Positions 11,935-23,292 of a stretch of DNA of 64,000 bases are shown here, one piece after another. This DNA is from Raphanus sativus. Its lineage: Eukaryota > Streptophyta > Magnoliopsida > Brassicales > Brassicaceae. The notes below the pieces were generated by a model, which ran no database searches, was not told the DNA's origin, and worked only from the letters and a program-made list of their open reading frames with translations. The number at the start of each line of letters is the position of its first letter. The stretch's first letter is position 1. Location: the NCBI RefSeq assembly GCF_000801105.2, contig NC_079516.1, forward strand, positions 15,004,001 through 15,068,000. Direction: 5' to 3'. The translations under genes and the position numbers were made by a program.

Positions 11935-14900
11935 ATGAAGATGCAACACAACCCTTTTCATGGGGATAGTGTACCCAATGGTTTAAAACCTCATAAAATA
12001 ACATTCAAGAAGTGAGTTTTTTTCCATCTTACAAGACAAATAATTTTGCTTGGTTTTGTTGGTTTTCGAACAAGGGTTTAAAGTTTTGAGTTTGTTTTTC
12101 TCATGTTAACCACAGAGCTGTGAAGAAAGTGATGAAAGATCGGTCAACTAAACAATACATGGTCGAGATGGAGAACATGATCAGAAAAATTGTGAGTTTT
12201 GTCGTCGTCTTCAACTACAATATTCACATAAACCACATAACTTACCTAAAATCTCAATTAATCAATAAATTGGTTAAATTAATCCATTAATCCTGCATAG
12301 CCACCAGCTTTGGCTGACTTCTTCTTCCCTCTTCTGTCCCGTTTTAGTTTCTGTGGTTTTAAAATCTGTGGGCTCTATCAACAATATTGTATGGTCTAGC
12401 CAGTTACCATAATATATCAAATTATATACATATAACTATGAAGTATTAATAATCAAGTTGCATAAACACGTGTTTTTCTTTAATATTTAATTTGCATGCA
12501 GTTGTTTTGCTTGGTTTTATATTCAATGATATATGTAAACTAGTGACTAATTAGTCTTTTTTCTTTTAAATATGTAGGTTCGAGAGGAGCTTGATCGTAT
12601 TATTATACAACCTCAATTCTCTTCGTCATCGTCCACAATGGAGCGTTCGCGTTCAGAGACGCCATCCTTGCGTTCACGATTCAAGCTACGATTCATCAAC
12701 GCACCACCGTCTACGATATTCACGTGTGCCAAGATCGAAGCCAAGGACCATTCTCCCGTAGCGTTCGAGCTCGTGGATACAGCCACGAACTCCAGAGTCG
12801 TCTCGGGACCGCTCTCGTCTTCTCGGGTCGAAATCGTGCCGCTGAACGGTGACTTCACGGAGGAAAGCTGGACCGTTGACGTATTCAAAGGGTATATTGA
12901 AAAGCAACGCGAAGGAAAACGTCCGTTACTCACCGGAGATTTAACGGTGACGCTTAAAAACGGCGTCGGAGTGATCTCCGGAGTTGTTACTTTCTCGGAT
13001 AATTCCAGCTGGACTAGGAGTAAGAGGTTCCGGTTAGGTGCTAGACTAACCGGTGGTGGAGCCGTGGAGGCAAGAAGTGAAGCCTTTAAAGTTAAAGACC
13101 AACGTGGAGAATGTAAGTATACTTGCTGTCCGAAACGGTTAATGCGTTTAGGGTGGAATATTAAAACAAATCACTAAGATGACGCACAAAAAAATTATGA
13201 CAAAATAGTTTACAAAGAGAAAAATCTTAAAATTAACAATAATTTGAATATAAAATGATTAAATTACTTTAAACCTTAAAAATGTATGGTAATAGTTTAA
13301 CCCTAATCTCACTCCCTAAATATTAAATTCTAAATTCTAAATTATAATTACTAAACCAAAACTCAAGTACAAAATAAATAAAACTAAGAATTATAATTAA
13401 TAATATTTTGAGATTTTTATATGAATTTTTTAGAATAAAAGTGTTTTAATGCTAATATTTTTACATTTTTTTTTGGTTATGCAGCGTATAAAAAACATCA
13501 TCCTCCGTACCCCGGTGACGAGGTTTGGAGACTGGAGAAAATAGCTCGCGTTTCAGCGAAGCGTTTGGCTGAACGGAAGATTATTACCGTTAAGGATTTT
13601 CGTCGTTGGCACACTGTAGATGCAGATGCGCTATACAACGTAAGATTGATTATAAACCTAAAATAATTCAAATGAGTCTTTGAAGTAAATAAAACCTAAC
13701 TTTTACCAAAATAAAAAATAAAATAAACCTAACCTAAGTTGTTCTTTTTTAACAGCTACTTGGTGGAGAGCACATACCTGGTGGAGGAATCTCAAAGAGA
13801 ACATATGAAGCAATTGTATCCCATGCGATGGAATGCGTTTTGGACGAAGCAGAGTGTTACATCTACAACACAACCGCTCTTGGCGTTTCACTTATTTTCA
13901 ACTCTGTCTATGAAGTGATCAAAGTGTACTTCAGTGATGGCACGTTTCAAAATCCAGATCAGCTACCAGCTTATCAGCTTGTCGAGTTAAAGCGTGAAGC
14001 GTATCAAAACCTTAGCCAGTTTAGGACCTTTGTGGAGCATCCACATAGGTCCTTGCAATGCACGCAAAATCCTGGATTGCAACACAACAATTTTCAAGGT
14101 ATATATATTTAAAACTTTGGTTACGGTCTAAGGTATTTTGGTACGTAAATATCTAGACTTAACGATGTTTTTGCAACGACCCGAATTCTGGTTTCGAAAA
14201 TTTTTAGCCGGCTAAAGCCCAAGCATTACAAGATGGCCATATTTTTGCCCATAAATAATCAACTCCAGCCTTGGTTTCTCCTCCTGCAAAGAAAAAGATA
14301 GAAGTTAGAGAGAAAGAGCTAGAGAGAAGTGAGAGAAGAGAAAGTGTGAACCTTTGGAGAAGCTGAGCCACCAGAGCTCGCCGGAGCCACCACACGCCAA
14401 GACCAAGCCAAGCTCATCACCACCGTTCGTTGTAGTCGGTAAGCGTCGGAAACCGCCATGCATTTGAGTTTAGTTTCGTGCGTTTAGTAAATCGTCTATA
14501 ACTTTCTAACCGTTGCGAATCTCGTGCATGCAAACCCACCATCGTGTTCCTCTCGTCGAGACGAATCCATAGCCACCAGAATCGTCGCAATCGGAGCTCG
14601 GACGAAGCCGTACGAGCCCTCCAAAGTTTCGCCGGAAATCGCATCCGCCACCGCCGGACCACCGTTATCCGCCGCCGGACCACCGCTTCTCCGACGCCGG
14701 TCCGCCGCTTATCCGCCGCCGGACTGTCATCGCCGCCGGTAAGCCTCCGCCGTCGCCGCCGGTGATCGTCGCCGGTGACTCGCCGGTGACTCGGTCAACT
14801 CGGCCGAGTCAACTCAGCGAGTCAACTCGGTTGACTCGGTAAACCGGTCGGTTGACTGGTTTGACCCGGTTTAAATTAATTTAGTTCGGTTAGGGTCGGT

Positions 14901-17900
14901 TAGGAATAAACCGGTCGGTTATGTCAAATTGATTTCTGGTCAAGGGTTGACCAGATTGACCTTTGACCAGCGAGTTGACTTTTCCGTAAACCTTGACCAT
15001 AACCGTTTTCATCCGTTCGAAAGGCGTTCTGACTCAGAATTTCATCCTGGTTTCAGATTTGGAGTCTATTTTATCAGTGGGAGTTCATAGATACCACTTC
15101 TCTTCATTGCTAAGGTGAGGGCTACTCCGTTTAAATCCCGAGCTAGTTTAGTACTGCTATTATGAAAAGTTTAGTTTCGAAACATGATAATCTCTGTGAA
15201 TCGAGTCTGTTTGAGTTTGTTTGAGAGTCTTGCGTGTTCATAATTGTTATTGATTGTTAAACCGGAACTAGGTTAATAGAGGATTCAACGGTTGTGTGAA
15301 ATGATTGATGCTGAGAACTGTCATATATATATGTATATATATAGTTATATAGTAGGGACTATGTGATTGTGCGGGGGTTCGGAGATGTCTGAGCTATCGA
15401 CGCAGCGGGTGTTTGTGCGGGGGTACAGAGACGTTTGTACTATCGACGCAGCGGGTGTTTGTGCGGGGGCCCAGAGACGTCTGAGCTAGCGACGCAGCGG
15501 GATTTGTGCGGGGGTACAGAGACGTTTGTACTATCGACGCAGCGGGTGGTTGTGCGGGGGTACAGAGACATACTGTACTAGCGACGCAGCGGTTATCTAT
15601 ATCCTTATGAGGAGATGCGTGGTGCAGAGAGTAGCTGTGTACTATAAGCGCATGGGTTGTAGTTGGATAGTTCTCTAGTCGCTTGTTGATTGTTATTTGT
15701 GGTGTAGACACCGTGTTTGTTTCATGCTAGAGCTAGGCTTACATAGTCGTAGTGCTATGTACTGAGTCAGTGGTTTGCGGTTTAGCATCCCATACCTCAC
15801 TGAGCGACTCCCCTGTTGCTCACCCCTCTTTCTTTCCCCTTTCAGGTGAGACCGATGAGCAGGAGTGATCATATCGGACTAGTGCTACTATTTGGGCTCG
15901 TGGGCTTTATCGTTTATCGTTTTATCTTTTATCGTTATTGGGCCTTCAGGCCTTTGGACTTCTATCGTTTATGTTATTTCTTATTTCAGCCTTCGGGCTT
16001 ATATTGTTATCGATATTTCAGATGTTTATTTTCGGGTTTGACTTTATGGTATTGTATTTGACTTTATGATATGACGTGGATTTTATTATCCGTATTATTA
16101 TTATTATTTCCGCTGCGCTACTATTTATTTATCTCGAATTATTTTATCATTATTCGCCAGACGCGGTCGCGTCAGGTTTTGGTATCAGAGCCGTGTTCCG
16201 TCCCGGCTCCGACCCGGGATGGCGATCTTTGGAGACTCGGTTTTTATTCGGTTTTAATCGGTTTTCAAATATTTATGGGGATATGGGGATTTTAAAAATA
16301 AGAAAAAAATAGCACCTTTCCGTTCGATATCACTCCTTTAATTGTTGGATTTCGTCAGAAGTTAACTCGTTGCCTTCATTTCAGATGCCGCCGAGGAGAG
16401 CTACCCGTGCTCAGATCGCTAGAGATGCTAGAGAGGCTCAGGATGCGCATGTTCAGCCCGCAGTTCCGCAGCCCGTTGCTCCGCAGATTGATCAGGATGC
16501 CGTGAGACAGATGATTCAGGAGTCAGTTCAGCAGATTGCCCAAGAGGCAGCCAGGCAAGCCGCTCAGGAGGCTGCCCGGGTAGCTGCTCAGGAAGTTGCT
16601 CGACAGATGGCTGCAGCTCAGCAGGTTCCGCAGGGTCCTCAGATTCATGTGCAGCAGGGTCCGCAGATTCATATGCAGCAGGTTCCGCCAGTTCAGGTTC
16701 AGCATGATCATCAGGTTCCAGCTCAGCAGGCCCCAGCGCCACAGTATCCGCAGGTTCCTATTCAGCCAGTTCCAGGGGTCTTCCAGGTTCCACCACCGCC
16801 GCCTGCTTTTCCAGTGCATGTACCCGAGGTTGATGAGACATTTATCAGGGTGTTGTCACAGATGAAGTATGTGAACTTGGAGCATTTCAGTGGTACCACA
16901 GACCCTACACTTGCTCACGATTGGAGGCACAGTTTGGATAAGTGTTTGAACACTATCTCATGCCCACCAAGGCACAAGCTTAGGATTGCTGAGTTGTATT
17001 TGCGCGGAGATGCAGCAGTGTGGTGGGATGGAGTGCGAGTGATGCACCACGGCGAGATGACTTATGAGGATTTCATGTATGCATTCAACAAGAAGTATTT
17101 TCCAAGAGAAGCTTTGGATGAGAAGAAGAACGATTTTGAGAGTTTGAGGCAGGGTGGAAAGTCTGTCAGAGAATATGAGCATGAGTTTCGCCAGCTTCAC
17201 CGATTTGCGGGTAATGGTATGGATGAGGAGGATCTTATCAGGAGGTTCTTAAAAGGGATGCGAGTAGAACTTCACGGTAGGTGCAGTATGGTCACCTATA
17301 CCAGTTTGGAAGATCTGGTAGAGAAGGCCGTTGTGCAAGAGAAATGTATTGCAGCGGAGCAGAAGTTCAACAAGGCAGCTCAGCATAAGTCTGAAGGAGC
17401 TTCAGAGTCACAGAAGAGGACATGGGATCAGCCGAGTATCCAGTGCCATAATTGTGGGTTGTTCGGGCATGTTTCTAGAAATTGTCGAAAGCCACCAGTT
17501 ACCCAGTTTATAGCGCCAGGAGCACCAGTAGCAGCAGCAGCAGCTAGGAACTGTTATGGTTGTAACCAGCCAGGTCATATCTTCAGAGATTGCCCTAGGA
17601 GGGGCAATGCAGCGCTTCCACCACCACCGAAGCGCCTAGCCATCGTTCCACGTGTGTTCACGGTGGGAGATCACCAGGGAGCTGAGCCGATAGCGGGTAT
17701 GTATCTTTATCATACTTGTTTGTGTTAAGTATTTGTTGTGGTCTCGTAATTATCTGTGTAGTTAGCAAAAATCTCGTGTAGTTCGGTTTTGCTTAGAAGT
17801 AAGTTAGCTTGCACCTTGTTCGACATGGAAGCTTCCCACAGATTTGTGAGTTCACATATGGTCAAGTCTTAGCATTTTTGGTGTATCTTTAAAAGAAGAC

Positions 17901-20900
17901 AAAGAGGGTTTGAGAGCAATCAGTATTCATCGCGATGTACCAGTTGCCTTTCGAGTATTAAGATGGCACCATATGAAGTCCTTTACAACAAGTTTTATTA
18001 CATACCGCTTTGTTGAAGACAAAAGTGGGGGAGCGACGTGAGGTAAAAACCGCAATGGGTCAAGAGATGGTAGAGCAAATGGACGTGATCAAGTTTGGCC
18101 TTGGGAAGGCCATGACCGTGAAAAGAAGTTATGCATGTATGCATCGTAAGGATTTGGAGTTTCATGCCAGTGAATGAATATACCTAAAATGAAGACATTT
18201 TAAGGAGGAGCTAAGACACGGAAGTTGAAGAAGCTTAAACCGAAGTACATGTTATCATATCTTATTTTTGGAGCGGTTTGGAGCAGTTCTTAGAGATTGG
18301 ATTTATCAACAGAGTTATCAGAATTTCAAGACGTGTTAAATGTATCTATTATGAAGAAGTCGAGAGAAAGTCAGAGCTTATTTTCCAGCTGTGCCAGATG
18401 ACCTTAAAGAGATTGTAAGCATCTTCTCGACCAGTGAAGATTTCGGATCACCAAGTAAAAGCATTTCAGAGAATAAAACTGTGTTTGTCAGAGTTCGTTG
18501 AGAGAGAGACGAAGTTCAGGAGAAGACCTCAAAGAGAGCAGATTGGGTATCCGGAGTTTGTTACAATGATATTGGACATGTCAACTCCATATTCGAATTC
18601 GGGGACGAATTCCTTGTAAGTGGGGGAGAATTGTAACGACCCGAATTCTGGTTTCGAAAATTTTTAGCCGGCTAAAGCCCAAGCATTACAAGATGGCCAT
18701 ATTTTTGCCCATAAATAATCAACTCCAGCCTTGGTTTCTCCTCCTGCAAAGAAAAAGATAGAAGTTAGAGAGAAAGAGCTAGAGAGAAGTGAGAGAAGAG
18801 AAAGTGTGAACCTTTGGAGAAGCTGAGCCACCAGAGCTCGCCGGAGCCACCACACGCCAAGACCAAGCCAAGCTCATCACCACCGTTCGTTGTAGTCGGT
18901 AAGCGTCGGAAACCGCCATGCATTTGAGTTTAGTTTCGTGCGTTTAGTAAATCGTCTATAACTTTCTAACCGTTGCGAATCTCGTGCATGCAAACCCACC
19001 ATCGTGTTCCTCTCGTCGAGACGAATCCATAGCCACCAGAATCGTCGCAATCGGAGCTCGGACGAAGCCGTACGAGCCCTCCAAAGTTTCGCCGGAAATC
19101 GCATCCGCCACCGCCGGACCACCGTTATCCGCCGCCGGACCACCGCTTCTCCGACGCCGGTCCGCCGCTTATCCGCCGCCGGACTGTCATCGCCGCCGGT
19201 AAGCCTCCGCCGTCGCCGCCGGTGATCGTCGCCGGTGACTCGCCGGTGACTCGGTCAACTCGGCCGAGTCAACTCAGCGAGTCAACTCGGTTGACTCGGT
19301 AAACCGGTCGGTTGACTGGTTTGACCCGGTTTAAATTAATTTAGTTCGGTTAGGGTCGGTTAGGAATAAACCGGTCGGTTATGTCAAATTGATTTCTGGT
19401 CAAGGGTTGACCAGATTGACCTTTGACCAGCGAGTTGACTTTTCCGTAAACCTTGACCATAACCGTTTTCATCCGTTCGAAAGGCGTTCTGACTCAGAAT
19501 TTCATCCTGGTTTCAGATTTGGAGTCTATTTTATCAGTGGGAGTTCATAGATACCACTTCTCTTCATTGCTAAGGTGAGGGCTACTCCGTTTAAATCCCG
19601 AGCTAGTTTAGTACTGCTATTATGAAAAGTTTAGTTTCGAAACATGATAATCTCTGTGAATCGAGTCTGTTTGAGTTTGTTTGAGAGTCTTGCGTGTTCA
19701 TAATTGTTATTGATTGTTAAACCGGAACTAGGTTAATAGAGGATTCAACGGTTGTGTGAAATGATTGATGCTGAGAACTGTCATATATATATGTATATAT
19801 ATAGTTATATAGTAGGGACTATGTGATTGTGCGGGGGTTCGGAGATGTCTGAGCTATCGACGCAGCGGGTGTTTGTGCGGGGGTACAGAGACGTTTGTAC
19901 TATCGACGCAGCGGGTGTTTGTGCGGGGGCCCAGAGACGTCTGAGCTAGCGACGCAGCGGGATTTGTGCGGGGGTACAGAGACGTTTGTACTATCGACGC
20001 AGCGGGTGGTTGTGCGGGGGTACAGAGACATACTGTACTAGCGACGCAGCGGTTATCTATATCCTTATGAGGAGATGCGTGGTGCAGAGAGTAGCTGTGT
20101 ACTATAAGCGCATGGGTTGTAGTTGGATAGTTCTCTAGTCGCTTGTTGATTGTTATTTGTGGTGTAGACACCGTGTTTGTTTCATGCTAGAGCTAGGCTT
20201 ACATAGTCGTAGTGCTATGTACTGAGTCAGTGGTTTGCGGTTTAGCATCCCATACCTCACTGAGCGACTCCCCTGTTGCTCACCCCTCTTTCTTTCCCCT
20301 TTCAGGTGAGACCGATGAGCAGGAGTGATCATATCGGACTAGTGCTACTATTTGGGCTCGTGGGCTTTATCGTTTATCGTTTTATCTTTTATCGTTATTG
20401 GGCCTTCAGGCCTTTGGACTTCTATCGTTTATGTTATTTCTTATTTCAGCCTTCGGGCTTATATTGTTATCGATATTTCAGATGTTTATTTTCGGGTTTG
20501 ACTTTATGGTATTGTATTTGACTTTATGATATGACGTGGATTTTATTATCCGTATTATTATTATTATTTCCGCTGCGCTACTATTTATTTATCTCGAATT
20601 ATTTTATCATTATTCGCCAGACGCGGTCGCGTCAGTTTTTTTCCTTCTCTTTTCGAATATGCAGGAGTTTCGATTCCATTAGACTCTTTGAGCTCTCTTT
20701 ACTTCACAGCTTCAAACTCCACGGTCCAACCAGAGATGGTGATGAATTTTGATAACTCACCAGCCACGACGTCGTTTCATATCGACGGAAAATTCATGCA
20801 AAGAAACAGCTTTAGGGTTAGTGAACACGATCCGGTGCACAGCGAATCGCAAACTGTAGCGACAAGAGATTATATGGAGAATGACGAGGATGATCATGAG

Positions 20901-20996
20901 AACACTTTTGCTTATCCTCACCATCATGACTTGCCCTTGAACTGGTCGCCAGGTGCAGCGAATTTGGAGCAACAATTGAATAGTTTTTTGTGTTAG
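11935..20996 (+). CDS. CBP60g: CBP60g-like calmodulin-binding immune transcription factor, frameshifted near the C-terminus
   Basis: Six exons join in frame: 11935-12011, 12116-12191, 12578-13112, 13485-13639, 13756-14098 and 20665-20996, giving 505 codons to a TAG. The N-terminus has the basic [19 protein letters not shown] segment expected for calmodulin binding in this member. Exons 3-5 carry the CBP60 core ([29 protein letters not shown] region), which includes the DNA-binding domain. CBP60g activates ICS1 and other salicylate and immune genes from the nucleus (family knowledge). Intron 5 (14099-20664) is 6.5 kb because it holds an LTR retrotransposon. The normal C-terminal reading resumes one base out of frame at 20998, so the predicted product loses about 59 residues. 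Position between TRM8 and GATA23 matches At5g26920. It may be a weakened allele, a pseudogene in progress, or a one-base sequencing error. Confidence 0.88.
14172..16174 (+). repeat. 5' LTR (2003 bp)
   Basis: Starts TGCAACGACCCGAATTCTGG and ends GCGGTCGCGTCA. It contains GC-rich CCGCCGG repeats (about 14640-14770), GTCAACTCGG-type repeats (about 14800-14860) and a five-copy tandem repeat at 15369-15592. Predicted frames inside it are mirrored exactly in the 3' LTR and are not genes. Confidence 0.93.
15369..15592 (+). repeat. Five-copy ~45-bp tandem repeat inside the 5' LTR
   Basis: Units begin GTGCGGGGG at about 15369, 15415, 15461, 15506 and 15552 and end GACGCAGCGG. Alternate units differ in the middle (TACAGAGACGTTTGTACTA versus CCAGAGACGTCTGAGCTA). 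The same block recurs 4460 bases downstream in the 3' LTR (19829-20052). Confidence 0.88.
16180..16192 (+). other. Primer binding site (initiator tRNA-Met)
   Basis: TGGTATCAGAGCC lies five bases after the 5' LTR end. It is complementary to the 3' end of plant initiator methionine tRNA, the usual primer of gypsy and copia elements. Confidence 0.9.
16385..17728 (+). CDS. Retrotransposon gag protein (capsid domain plus two zinc knuckles)
   Basis: ATG at 16385 follows TTTCAG and opens about 447 codons. The N-terminal third is Gln/Pro/Ala-rich with QEAAR-type repeats. Next comes a retrotransposon gag (capsid-like) domain ([41 protein letters not shown]). Two CCHC zinc knuckles follow, [14 protein letters not shown] and [14 protein letters not shown]. 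The frame stops at 17726-17728 where protease would begin in a full element. The intact gag suggests it can still make virus-like particles packaged in trans by an autonomous partner (inference). Confidence 0.9.
   Translation: MPPRRATRAQIARDAREAQDAHVQPAVPQPVAPQIDQDAVRQMIQESVQQIAQEAARQAAQEAARVAAQEVARQMAAAQQVPQGPQIHVQQGPQIHMQQVPPVQVQHDHQVPAQQAPAPQYPQVPIQPVPGVFQVPPPPPAFPVHVPEVDETFIRVLSQMKYVNLEHFSGTTDPTLAHDWRHSLDKCLNTISCPPRHKLRIAELYLRGDAAVWWDGVRVMHHGEMTYEDFMYAFNKKYFPREALDEKKNDFESLRQGGKSVREYEHEFRQLHRFAGNGMDEEDLIRRFLKGMRVELHGRCSMVTYTSLEDLVEKAVVQEKCIAAEQKFNKAAQHKSEGASESQKRTWDQPSIQCHNCGLFGHVSRNCRKPPVTQFIAPGAPVAAAAARNCYGCNQPGHIFRDCPRRGNAALPPPPKRLAIVPRVFTVGDHQGAEPIAGMYLYHTCLC
17729..18631 (+). pseudogene. 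Collapsed pol remnant and polypurine tract
   Basis: About 900 bases with many stops. At 17813-17866 a frame reads [18 protein letters not shown], resembling the aspartic protease start but without the D-S/T-G triad. At about 17958-18010 there is MAPYEVLY, the integrase C-terminal motif. Near 18240-18345, LKPKYM and [13 protein letters not shown] resemble the chromovirus integrase tail. Reverse transcriptase and RNase H are absent. The purine-rich AGTGGGGGAGAA at 18619-18630 next to the 3' LTR is the polypurine tract. The parent was most likely a Tekay/Del-type chromovirus. Confidence 0.75.
18632..20634 (+). repeat. 3' LTR (2003 bp)
   Basis: Starts TGTAACGACCCG and ends GTCGCGTCA at 20634. 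It matches the 5' LTR at a constant 4460-base offset, with only the third base visibly different. It includes the same five-copy tandem repeat. It is followed by the right copy of the GTTTT duplication and then the CBP60g intron-5 acceptor at 20663-20664. Confidence 0.93.
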
Positions 20997-20997
20997 C

Positions 20998-21177
20998 GTG
21001 TCTGGCACGCAAGAAGCTGGAACGTTTGATGTTAGTATTGCAAACATTAATGTGGGATCTCCAAGAGGCAGGTGGTGTAAGGTTAAGGCAGCTTTTAAGA
21101 TCCGAGAAGTCTGGAAACTCACAACTGCCAGAAAAAGATCAGGGAATGCTTGTAAGAACCCTTGTCTACTGTATTAG
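20998..21177 (+). pseudogene. Out-of-frame C-terminal tail of CBP60g
   Basis: Directly after the premature TAG (20994-20996), the +1 frame reads VSGTQEAGTFDVSIANINVG and continues through a Trp/Lys-rich segment to TAG at 21175-21177, 59 codons. This is the conserved CBP60g C-terminus. Removing a single T around 20991 would join it to exon 6 and give about 564 codons, close to the roughly 560 aa I recall for the Arabidopsis protein. The break is a one-base insertion or a sequencing error. Confidence 0.8.
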
Positions 21178-22643
21178 ATTCAGAGGTTTAAGATGTGTAT
21201 ATTGTGTATGTGTGTGAGTTTTTATTCTTTCCTTATGAGTTGTGATAGAATAGGGTTAGTTAAATTGATCCCGTCCATTGAATGTTTCCAATGGTTTAAT
21301 AAGTACTGGGGATTAGTCTTTGTGTATACCATGTTTGATATGTAAATCTCTACAAAAAAAAAAGACTATACTGTATATATAACCAAATCAGTTTACATGT
21401 TTTATATTTCAAGTATTTACTTAGCCCCTATATATAAATGGTTCTATAGCAGAGGGCTTGTCACTTGTAGCCTTTACATGCAATATTGTATTCAAAGGTT
21501 TCTTGAGGTGCACGATTTATATATAAGATATATTTATGTTTTTTTTTTCCTATTTGCCTATACCATATTTTAAAATTTATTTTGACAAAGTCAGTTTTCA
21601 CCTGTTGTATATGTGTTTCGAGTTTATCCCCCAACAATGTGTAGAATCATTATCCTTTTGGCATATGCCAACATAAAAAGTATGTGAGTTTCATCTATTC
21701 CACGTTATAAAATGACTTCTCAAACAAGTATAAAAACAGCATTACAAGATATACCAAATCAACCAATTCCATGAGCTCTAAATCTTCAAAACATAATCAA
21801 CTTTCAAATCAAATCCCCACTTACTATCTAAATTGAAAAGTTCTCTTTCACTTGGCTATAACATATTAGAAAATATTATGTTGGGTTTGGAATGACTATT
21901 CTATTGCCTTTGTGTTTCCCTTTATATTATGTGCATTTTTGCTTTTTCCTCGAACTGGTTGAGGAAGAAGACTATTGGCTTCCACATCACAACAAAAAGG
22001 TCTATAAGTAAGTGAAAACATTGGTGGCTTTTGTTTCATTACTTTTTTCTCTGTCTTCACGTGAACAAATTTGCTGAATCTGTGGCTTCTTCTACTTTCT
22101 TTTCTCTAATACAACACACACACGCACTCATAGTTATTTAAAAAAAAAAAAGATTCCAGAGATCCTGGTCGTGTGCACTGCCACTTGGCTCTCCACCTGA
22201 CAATGATTTGGTAGATGTTTTGTTTTGTGTCATCAGTCTAGCAGAAAGGCCACAATCATTAACTGACCAAAAGTGCGGCTAAGGGCGTTTATGTCTTCTT
22301 ATCACAATCAAACTGGTTTCGAAGAGTTTTTAAGGAGATCTTAAGCCTTTCTTGATGATTAACTCTTACCATACATACACACACAAAGAAACAAAAAAAG
22401 AACTAGCAATATTCCCATAGTTTCTCCATATTAATCTTCTTTGCCTTATAGTGATCAGTCCCCCCAAGAAAACAAAAGACCCTTTATTTTGCTCACAGTT
22501 TAGTTCTTGGCTGCTGTGGTTACAGAAAGTAGCTCTAAAAATAAAGGTTGGTTGGTTCCATTGATTTGATTGATCCAAGAGAGCTATGTTCTTGTACTTC
22601 ATCTAATATGTCAATGTTGCTCTTCTCAAAATTTATCATAGAA
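21178..22643. other. CBP60g 3' flank and GATA23 upstream region, no gene seen
   Basis: AT-rich with poly-A and poly-T runs and a short CA tract near 22117. No recognisable coding sequence or complete element. The last ~300 bases before 22644 presumably include the GATA23 promoter and leader. An in-frame upstream ATG near 22608 is possible, but 22644 fits the family better. Confidence 0.6.
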
Positions 22644-23056
22644 ATGGAAGAAGAGAAGGAGAGAGTTAGGTGTTGTAGTGATTGCAAAACCACCAAGACA
22701 CCAATGTGGAGAGGTGGACCGTCTGGTCCCAAGGTCTCTTCTTTCTACTCTTCATTTACTTTTTTTTTTATATCAAGAGGAAATTGGATAGTTCAAGAAG
22801 TATTCTTAATTTGGTTTCCTTTTTGTTTTTGTGGTGAGATTCGCAGTCACTTTGCAATGCATGTGGGATCAGATTCATGAGACAGAGACGATCCGAGTTG
22901 TTGGGTATTCATAGCCACAAAGCCTACAAGAAGATAAACACATCGATAGTATCATCATATGGTGGCGTGTTTCTCAAGAAACGACGGAGCCTGAAGGAGG
23001 AAGAACAAGCTGCTCTTTGTTTACTCTTATTGTCTTGTAACTCTGTTCTCGCCTGA
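22644..23056 (+). CDS. GATA23: GATA23-like class B GATA transcription factor
   Basis: Two exons, 22644-22733 and 22847-23056, join as CCSDCKTTKTPMWRGGPSGP plus K/SLCNACG, giving a small protein of about 99 aa ending at TGA 23054-23056. The zinc finger is Cys-X2-Cys-X18-Cys-X2-Cys, followed by a basic tail (GIRFMRQRRSELLG) and a C-terminal hydrophobic run (EEEQAALCLLLLSCNS), the altered LLM-type end of this subgroup. In Arabidopsis GATA23 is auxin-induced and specifies lateral-root founder cells (established). Position after CBP60g matches At5g26930. The start at 22644 (MEEEKERVRCC) was preferred to the 32-codon-longer in-frame start at 22548, which adds a non-conserved extension. Confidence 0.9.
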
Positions 23057-23292
23057 ACTAAAAAAAAACAGAGTATCTCGCTAAAAAGACAGTTTTGCCC
23101 TTTGTTTTGTCTTATCCTTTTGGGCCATTCTTTTGAGTGGATATGATTTAAAATGCTGAAGTTGGGCCTGTTTTGTTTCAACAGAGCTGACCCATAGAGA
23201 CCATTTGTCAAATCTAAAAAGTGAAAATTAAACCGGAGCATTTCGGTTTTGGTTTGGTACAGGAAGACTTAATTATTGATGTCAAAAGAAAA

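Larger units (their letters stand above)
14167..20639 (+). mobile_element. Complete non-autonomous Ty3/gypsy LTR retrotransposon with 5-bp TSD
   Basis: The element is 14172-20634 (6463 bp), flanked by GTTTT at 14167-14171 and 20635-20639. LTRs are 14172-16174 and 18632-20634, each 2003 bp, starting TG and ending CA at a constant 4460-base offset. Comparing blocks by eye, I see one mismatch (third base, C versus T). A PBS, intact gag, pol remnants and a polypurine tract lie between. It sits in the same orientation as CBP60g inside intron 5. Near-identical LTRs indicate very recent insertion. Pol is missing apart from scraps, so it must have been mobilised in trans by an autonomous relative. 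Confidence 0.95.

Noticed and set aside
14204..14765. Open frames inside the 5' LTR (and their copies at 18664-19225)
   Set aside because: They occur identically in both LTRs, overlap each other in several frames and are low-complexity; they are noncoding LTR sequence.
15394..15711. 105-codon minus-strand frame with repeated Thr/Pro/His segments (also 19854-20171)
   Set aside because: It is a translation of the LTR tandem repeat, not a protein family.
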